Assembly: GCA_029204225.1 (NCBI GenBank)
Contig: CM055113.1
Location: 34,212,362 to 34,276,361, forward strand
From: Diphasiastrum complanatum
Lineage: Eukaryota > Streptophyta > Lycopodiopsida > Lycopodiales > Lycopodiaceae
Length of the DNA stretch: 64,000 bases
Reading direction: 5' to 3'
The notes under the pieces: generated by a model
What the model was told of the DNA's origin: nothing
The model's database searches: none
Seen by the model: the letters and a program-made list of their open reading frames with translations, nothing else
Made by a program: the position numbers and the translations under genes
Shown here: piece by piece, positions 58,150 through 64,000 of the stretch
Layout: every line of letters begins with the position of its first letter
Position numbering within the stretch: the first letter of the stretch is position 1

Positions 58150-59225
58150 CTAACTTTCGTGTTCCCAAACATCTTCGTCAGGTTGAGGGCCGAAAGCTAG
58201 CAAGGCTTTATAGTTAGAAACATTTCGTTTCTTTAGCTCCCTCTCAAAGCATGATAGCTTTACGATCCCGAGACTGCTCCTCTGTCTCTCAAAGAGTCCT
58301 TTGTCTAGGGATTTAGTGATGATATCAACAACCATGTCTTTTGTTCCGATGAAGGTGGTCTGCAACATCTTCTTTTCAATTAGATCCCTGATCAAGTGGT
58401 ACTTGATCGCAATGTGCTTTGTTCTGGAATGGAACACATGATCTTTTGTCAGGTGTATTGCAGAGGTGTTGTCCATCTGCAAGACCAAGGGCTCATTCCT
58501 TGTTTCGTCCAATTCGTCCAGGAACTGTCTTAGCCAGATTATTTCATTGGCCATTTTTGTTGCTGCAACATATTCTGCTTCGCAGGATGACTGAGATACA
58601 ACGGTCTGTTTTTTGCTGACCCAGAGAACTGCTGCTTCTGATGTGATGGTGCATCCTCCTGAGACGCTTTTACAGTTGTCCTTGAGAGATGCCCAACTAG
58701 CATCGCTGTAGGAAAATATCTTGAAACCTGCATTAGTTGTAGATGCTTAATATCTTGACAATAACACAAGCCATAATCCCTCGTTAATTGAAGATATTGC
58801 AAAATGCGTTTTGCAATATTCCAATGTGTCGAGCCTGGATTCGTGCAAAATTGGCTCATCCTGAACATTGTATAAGCAATATCAGGGCATGTGTTGTCTA
58901 CAAGGTATATCAGTGATTCTATTAGCTTTCTGTAAGGTGTGAGCTGCATTTGTTCTCTCTCTTTCTCAGTCCTTGGACAGTCGTCACTTGTCAGCACCGT
59001 CCTTGTGAGCATTGGAGTGTTCGCTTCTTTGTAGTTCAGCATCCCAAAGTCCTCTAGGATCTTCTGGGTGTGTCTGGATTGGTGAAGGTATAATTTACCT
59101 CCCTCGTAGTCCCTTTTAATTTGTAAGCCTAGGTAACACCTGGCTTCTCCCAGATCCACTATCTCGAAATGTTTCGAGATGTCTGCCTAGTTATGGACTT
59201 GGCTCATTACATTCGCCGTGTCCAT
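58150..59225 (-). pseudogene. Copia RT end and RNase H
   Basis: 59190 to about 58700: ADISKHFEIVDLGEARCYLG, LHQSRHTQKILEDFGMLNYK, CPDIAYTMFRMSQFCTNPGS, RILQYLQLTRDYGLCY. A frame change near 58700 leads to SWASLKDNCKSVSGGC-type sequence, then 58554-58150: MANEIIWLRQFLDELDETRN, LQMDNTSAIHLTKDHVFHSR, KDMVVDIITKSLDKGLFERQ, and SLGIVKLSCFEREL. It gives the ancestral, collinear arrangement against which the inversion at 40609 is recognised. Confidence 0.88.
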
Positions 59226-59264
59226 TCTTTTATTGTTATTATGCATAAGCAGATATTACTGTTT

Positions 59265-60293
59265 GCAAACTTTTGCAATTAGGCTGTTGGTGGCCTACAC
59301 TTCATAAGGACACAAAATTTTATTCAGACATGTGATATTTACCAGCGAGCACGACGACCTACTCGACAAAAATATGAACCCTTGCATCCGATTTTATCGC
59401 AAGCACCGTTTGAAAAATGGGGACTGGATTACATTGGTCCTATTCATCCTACCGCGCAAGGATCTCAAGGCCGATACATTATCGTAGCAACTGATTATAT
59501 GACCAAGTGGGTTAAAGTCAAAGCTGTCAAAGTTGCAGATGTGAAATCTACGGCCAAGTTTTTGGATGAAAATATTATAATCAGATTTGGATGTCCGATT
59601 GAGATTGTCAGTGATCGAGGTACACACTTTGTTAATCAAATAATAAAGTGTTTACTGGAAGATTTTTTTGTGATACACAGATTTAGCACTCCCTACTATC
59701 CCAGAAGGAATGGCCAAGCTGAATCTTCCAATAAGATTCTCTACACCATTATGACAAAGACAATTGAAGCAAGTCGGTCTGATTGGGAACATAAACCATA
59801 TGCAGCATTATGAGCATTCAGAACCGCTTATAAAAATAGTACAAATCAAATACCTTTTCAACTGGTCTATGGTCAAGATGTTGTCATGCCGATTAAATTT
59901 TTAATCCCATCCTTACGCATAGCAGCAACGGAACGGTTAAATGATGGTCAATCTTTACAACTCTGTCATGAAGCGTTGATCAAATTATGTGAAACCCGAT
60001 TGATGGCAGTTCATGCCTTAGTAGCAGAGAAAGCCCGCCACAAGGCATGGCACGATCGTCGATTGCACAAAAAAGATCTTAAAGCAGGAGATCTTGCATT
60101 GATGTACAAAACCAAGCTGATCAAGGGAAAGTTGAAGTTTACCAGTGAAGGCCCGTATAAAGTGAAAAAAATCTTGAACTATGGTGGCGCAGTAATTCTT
60201 GAGCACTTGGATGAAAATCGATTCGATACTCTGGTAAATGGCAACCGATTACGCAAGTTTTGGCAGCCTGCTCCGCCAGTGCAGCAAGTCTGA
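59265..60293 (+). pseudogene. Ty3/gypsy integrase (Tat-like)
   Basis: The integrase inserts element cDNA into the genome. The zinc-finger remnant WWPTLHKDTK near 59285 is followed, after a small frame change, by CDIYQRARRPTRQKYEPLHP. The core from 59382 has PFEKWGLDYIGPIHP, IIVATDYMTKWVKVKAVKVA, RFGCPIEIVSDRGTHFVNQI and STPYYPRRNGQAESSNKILY. This shows the three catalytic positions: Asp in GLDYIG, Asp in VSDRGT, Glu in QAESSN. A stop (59811-59813) follows PYAAL, where W is usual (ALWAFRT). The frame resumes FRTAYKNSTNQIPFQLVYGQ, VVMPIKFLIPSLRIA, and ends KFTSEGPYKVKKILNYGG and LRKFWQPAPPVQQV at 60293. With one stop and one shift it is a fairly young pseudogene. Confidence 0.92.
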
Positions 60294-61150
60294 TCTCAAT
60301 GGTTTTTTAAATTTTAATTGTTTTTCAATTGTTTGTTTTCAATATTTAAATTGCTGAGTTTTTTGAAAAAAGACAATTAAAAAAAAAATTGAGAAAAGAT
60401 TGATGAGCAAAAGTCAGAAAGTCATCAGCATGGGACAAAGGAAGCACAATAATTTTTGATGAAAAATGACCTAGAAAAGTACTGTTTTGGTCAGATGTGT
60501 CCTATATAGTACCAAAAACCTTCGTTGAACTCTCAAACTGTACATCCACTCTAGATTTATCTAATTTGGACTGGGCGAAGGTTCATGACCAGGAGAACTC
60601 CAACTTTTGGGTCAGATGAGGGATCAGTAATATGCCATTTTGGGAACCTTCGCCGAGCACCTTAACTTCATAATTAACCTTTGCCCACCTGCTAGATTAT
60701 CTTAAAATGTCAAAATTAGGTTGTCTATAGGTTCATATTGTGATGAAATGCATTTATGATAGTACCTGGACGAAGGACCCTCCTGGGCGAAGGTTCATCC
60801 TTTGCCAGCCCTGGAAAACATTCGCTTGATAGGTTCAGATCCCTAGAAACCTTCACCAAGATTTTTATAGCCTAATTTCACAGTACTGTACATGCCTGTA
60901 AATTTTTGTTCAAAAATGATCAGCCAAACTAGTATTCAGTGTAATGGACCCACCAAATTCACCTATAAGTTGGCTGAATTCGCATTCCTCACTTGTGCTA
61001 GCGAAGCTCTTGCAAATTTTTTCCAAGACCAAAGCCTTTCAGACTTCCTGAATTGCTTTCTGATACACTTTCACGCGTCTTACATTTCCTTGTTGCTCAT
61101 CATGTCTTCTACCGATACTTACCAGTCTCCGCACTATACTATCCATCATT
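60294..61150. other. Downstream gypsy sequence or spacer
   Basis: GGGCGAAGGTTCAT occurs at about 60576 and 60797, and CCTTCGCC/CTTCACC words recur, but no ORF is recognisable. It may be the non-coding region after gypsy integrase. Confidence 0.35.
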
Positions 61151-61809
61151 CTAGGCAAGCAAAGACTTTTCTAGTATGTAGATTAAAAAAACTTTCATGT
61201 TCTTCAAATCTCTTGACATAATCATTAAGACTACCAAAATATTTTCTACCAAACTCAGAGTATCCTTCTTTTTAACAAAATCTAGATAGATTTTGACCCA
61301 GTCCAAAGTCTTCAAAAGATCAGTCAAACATAAAATCTTATCCTTAGGTCTAGCAGAAGAAAAAGTAGCCCTATCAGTGTCAGTGATAAAAGAATGCATC
61401 ATTGTGGCCTTTTTCATACAACAAATAAGCGTCTGAATAAAGTGGTTAGGTGGAGGAAGGGGATCTCCATAACCCAAAAAAGCAGCATCTTGAAACCATC
61501 CCGTGGACTAAAACATGAAAAAAAACCTTTGTTAGCTTATGAACAGGATAAAAGGTAAGGGTTTAGTACTATCCCAACCAAGGAATAGTCGGAGTTCCAC
61601 CACAAGGATGCAGAGAGAGAGTTACACAATTTCACATAGTTCCTCTTAGGCAAAGCAAGACTAAATCCTTTGAAGCCTTTATTCATAATGCAACAAGGTA
61701 AAGTAGAGCTGAAAAGTAAAATACAGTACTTTAAAGCACCATAAACCATAACCACTTTCAAAATGTCCAACTGATACTTGCCACCATCCCACAACACAAA
61801 ACTGCACAA
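61151..61809 (-). pseudogene. Possible LINE reverse-transcriptase C-terminal remnant
   Basis: Two minus-strand frames (61809-61537, 61477-61151) include ALKYCILLFSSTLPCCIM, then LPKRNYVKLCNSLSASLWWN. This recalls the plant LINE thumb/connection pattern (ALPxYxMxxFxLPxxxxxxLxxxxxxFWW). No RT catalytic motif is in the window, so the call is tentative. Confidence 0.25.
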
Positions 61810-63050
61810 GTTAGCATAGTGGGGAAGACAGGTGTCATAGCTGAGCGTTAGTTGTTATCCATGTCCGCAAGCTATACCACTTAACAGTGCATTTTAAATC
61901 ATAGTCCAATCTTCCCAAATGACATAATGGTTTTTAGCGATAGGCCATGCCCTGACATTACTGTGTTAGAGCATGTGCCATGCAACTCAGTTTCTGGACT
62001 TTGGTCCACATCAGTTCATTTTCTTTTGTGTATAAGTATGAATGGTTTTTACCGTATATATTGTATCTCGCTAACAGATATGGTGTGAACACATGTGCTA
62101 GTATTAGGGCAAATCCATGCCTTTCTAATCCATGTGACAACTTTCGGAATACCAGTCACACACTATTGTGTCTATATTCCTAAGCATATCCATGCTTCCC
62201 AGTCGTATCTCACCATGCTCTGATATGACAACTGAATGGGTATTATTTTATGATAGCCATGATTGAATAGTGTTGTTTTGAATAAACTTGCGTTTATCAA
62301 AACTACATATTCAGTTCATGGTACTTGTGACACTGTTAAGGATAGGTTATATATCATCGGTGTGGTGTTCGTGGTTTTTTCAAGGTATTAGGACAGATAC
62401 GTGCCATTCTAATACTTTTGTAAGAACCTTCTATCTTATGCATATCCATGTGTCTAAGATAATTGTAATAAACAACCTTTCCAATGGATATCATTTAAGT
62501 CATCATTATTAGAGTGTTAAACTAGTTATGAAATGGTAGATGGCAGGGAGTAGGAAAAGATGTGTTTAAGCATCCAAAGTCTTCTTTCTAAGCATAGAGA
62601 AAAATATATGAACCTAACCAAAAAAGGAGGCCACCGAACCTAATCGATGGTACAAGATGTACATGTTATCTCCGTTAGTGATTGAATACTAGAATCCTCT
62701 TTGAAGTAGAAACCAGTAAATGATATGCTAGTAGCCTGATGGATGCATGAGAGATAAAAACTAAACGTGCAAGATTCTAGATTGTATTGCTTATTATGTG
62801 TTATGAATAGCAAAAAAATCATCATTCCCACCAGAAAGAGAGCAGAGATTATGAGTGCTTCATCGGTGGATTTGTAGAATGCAAACATACTTTTTAAGCT
62901 ACAAAAAATGTATGCCACATGACCGTCGTTGGCATGCGGTCAATATTATCAACAAAAGCGTATGCAAATAAGCACTAGTCCATCATTGGGCTGATAGTAT
63001 ACAATTTTCAATCAAATAAAGGGCAAAAAAATTTGCTTGATCCATGGCTA
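61810..63050. other. AT-rich DNA, no gene seen
   Basis: Loose internal similarity between about 62095-62200 and 62385-62460 (TATTAGGxCAxATxCxTGCC, CATATCCATG). Nothing coding recognised. Confidence 0.4.
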
Positions 63051-63059
63051 TGTGTGAAA

Positions 63060-63998
63060 AAAGTGGATAAGTAGAGTAGATGAAGTTGAGTATCAAACCT
63101 AATCAAACCAGCCCATTTGAGTTCAAACCAAACCTCAATGAGCTCGCCAATGAGATCTTCCCTACCTTGAAGAAATTGCTACTTGAATTGCTCTATGTAG
63201 TCTTCTTCCTCCAACCTTTTGCCATCTTGATCATGCATGAACACTCCACCATAATCATAGCATACTTTGAGTTGATGAAGAGATGTAAGATCCATGCCTT
63301 GGATCTTCCCAAGAGTCGCTCTTCATTTGCCCTTTCCTTCACAAGACTCCCTCTTAATGATCACACCACAAAAGCTAGCAATCTCCCTCTTGATAGTTGC
63401 ATCATAAGGAATGGAAGAATCTCAAACATTAGAAGCCATGAAAAGAATACATACTACCTTCAACATAAGAATGATTGAAGTACTTTTTCTTTTCAAACCT
63501 GGACTTCTAATCAATGATGTAGGTAATGATAATGAATCCTCACTATCATTCACAAAAGCATCATTCAAAGTACATCCTACTTTGAACACTTCACATTCAT
63601 CTCTCCCTTTTGACTTGAAATCTTCCTCACCAAGTCTCATGATAGAACCTTTTGATCTACTTTCTGTGACACCACTTGTTGCACAAATGACTTTCTTGGA
63701 CTCATCACATAAAGATGCAAAACAAACTTTTTCTTCAATCATGCTCAAAGCACCATCTTTCTCCAAATGAGGAAGTGGACTTTGATTCAAAGAGTTTCTT
63801 CAAGGCATTCCATGCCTCACTTGCACTTTGACACTTACCAACTTCCTTGAGAAATTCATTGGTAGCTTTCGTTTTAATGATATGAATAGCCCTTTTGGCC
63901 TTCTTATCAAATCTTTGTTGCTCTTGAACTATGGGTGGTCTCTCTTCAGTTCCTGCAACTATGTCCATGAGTTCATTCAACTCAAGTAAGTATTCCAT
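63060..63998 (-). pseudogene. Copia-type gag, partial, with unrecognised downstream sequence
   Basis: From the window edge, 63998-63800 reads LNELMDIVAGTEERPPIVQE, IKTKATNEFLKEVG and SASEAWNALKKLFESK, the UBN2 gag pattern also seen at 48045. The frame then shifts and readable sequence continues (63790-63422: KDGALSMIEEKVCFASLCDE, DECEVFKVGCTLNDAFVNDS) without nucleocapsid or protease. A further open run (about 63425-63080) has PYDATIKREIASFCGV and KIQGMDLTSLHQLKVCYDYG. As in the 45-50 kb element, gag is followed by non-pol sequence. The start of gag and the LTR lie outside the window. Confidence 0.65.
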
Positions 63999-64000
63999 CC

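Larger units (their letters stand above)
57174..59225 (-). mobile_element. Copia fragment (LTR, RNase H, RT end) inside the gypsy element
   Basis: The LTR at 57174-57791 belongs to the same family as 39213-39823 and 41304-41922. A 3' region with a minisatellite follows (57985-58145). RNase H is at 58150-58620 and the RT end at 58539-59225. It stops at ADISKHFEIVD near 59190 and the plus-strand gypsy integrase begins by 59265. There is no second LTR, so the right end was lost. Confidence 0.82.

Noticed and set aside
61151-61809. Confident LINE call
   Set aside because: Only the weak connection-domain pattern is present. No catalytic RT motif or poly-A tail is visible, so it is kept as a low-confidence entry.
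63080-63770. Plus-strand frames of 119-132 codons
   Set aside because: They lie antisense to the gag-related minus-strand sequence and show no motif of their own.

Overview
The window is nuclear DNA of a land plant. Three kinds of evidence point there: fragments of plant-type genes (a RhoGDI, a xyloglucan endotransglucosylase/hydrolase, a glyoxal/galactose oxidase-like enzyme and an FCP1/HAD-type phosphatase-like protein); plant transposon classes (Ty1/copia primed by initiator tRNA-Met, Ty3/gypsy of the Tat/Athila kind, a DUF659-type hAT, a RepHel Helitron); and very long GA microsatellites. I cannot place the species. It is a repeat-rich, AT-rich stretch of a large genome, and no intact cellular gene is demonstrable.

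Layout. 1-1.1 kb: three 3'-side exons of a RhoGDI, with the last exon not found. 2.5-5.6 kb: decayed gypsy and copia pieces (one an in-frame gypsy RNase H/copia RT chimera), a foldback, GC-rich hairpins and dispersed repeats. 5.7-8.95 kb: a decayed hAT transposase on the minus strand. 10.1-10.8 kb: two minus-strand exons of an unrecognised gene with an organelle-presequence-like N-terminus. 10.9-15.8 kb: AT-rich DNA with no recognisable gene. 15.8-19.5 kb: a truncated minus-strand copia element. 20.8-21.4 kb: an unrecognised decayed ORF with an acidic N-terminus. 21.4-28.8 kb: a plus-strand copia remnant split by a nested minus-strand copia element with its own LTRs. 30-33 kb: a glyoxal-oxidase-like pseudogene carrying an internal 77-bp duplication, then duplicated XTH first-exon pieces. 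35.4 kb: telomere-like degenerate repeats. 35.9-38.8 kb: a Helitron Rep region. 39.2-41.9 kb: a copia deletion derivative with an internal inversion. 42.9-44.4 kb: FCP1-like exons. 44.6-51.1 kb: duplicated GA-array units split by a complete young non-autonomous copia element (45086-50183, 820-bp LTRs, TTTAA target duplication). 52.4-53.7 kb: minisatellites. 56.5-60.3 kb: a gypsy element (primer site, gag piece, integrase) with a copia fragment in its middle. 63-64 kb: another copia gag running off the end.

The most notable item is the 45-50 kb element. It has matching LTRs and a perfect target-site duplication. Its 664-codon ORF keeps a nucleocapsid-like segment and protease, but the integrase core is largely deleted, and the place of reverse transcriptase and RNase H is taken by unrecognised open sequence. 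It looks like a recently mobilised, trans-dependent retroelement. Copia LTRs of at least two families here also carry several CACGTG palindromes. All reading was by eye; exon borders and element ends are estimates unless a splice signal, TG/CA terminus or target duplication is cited.
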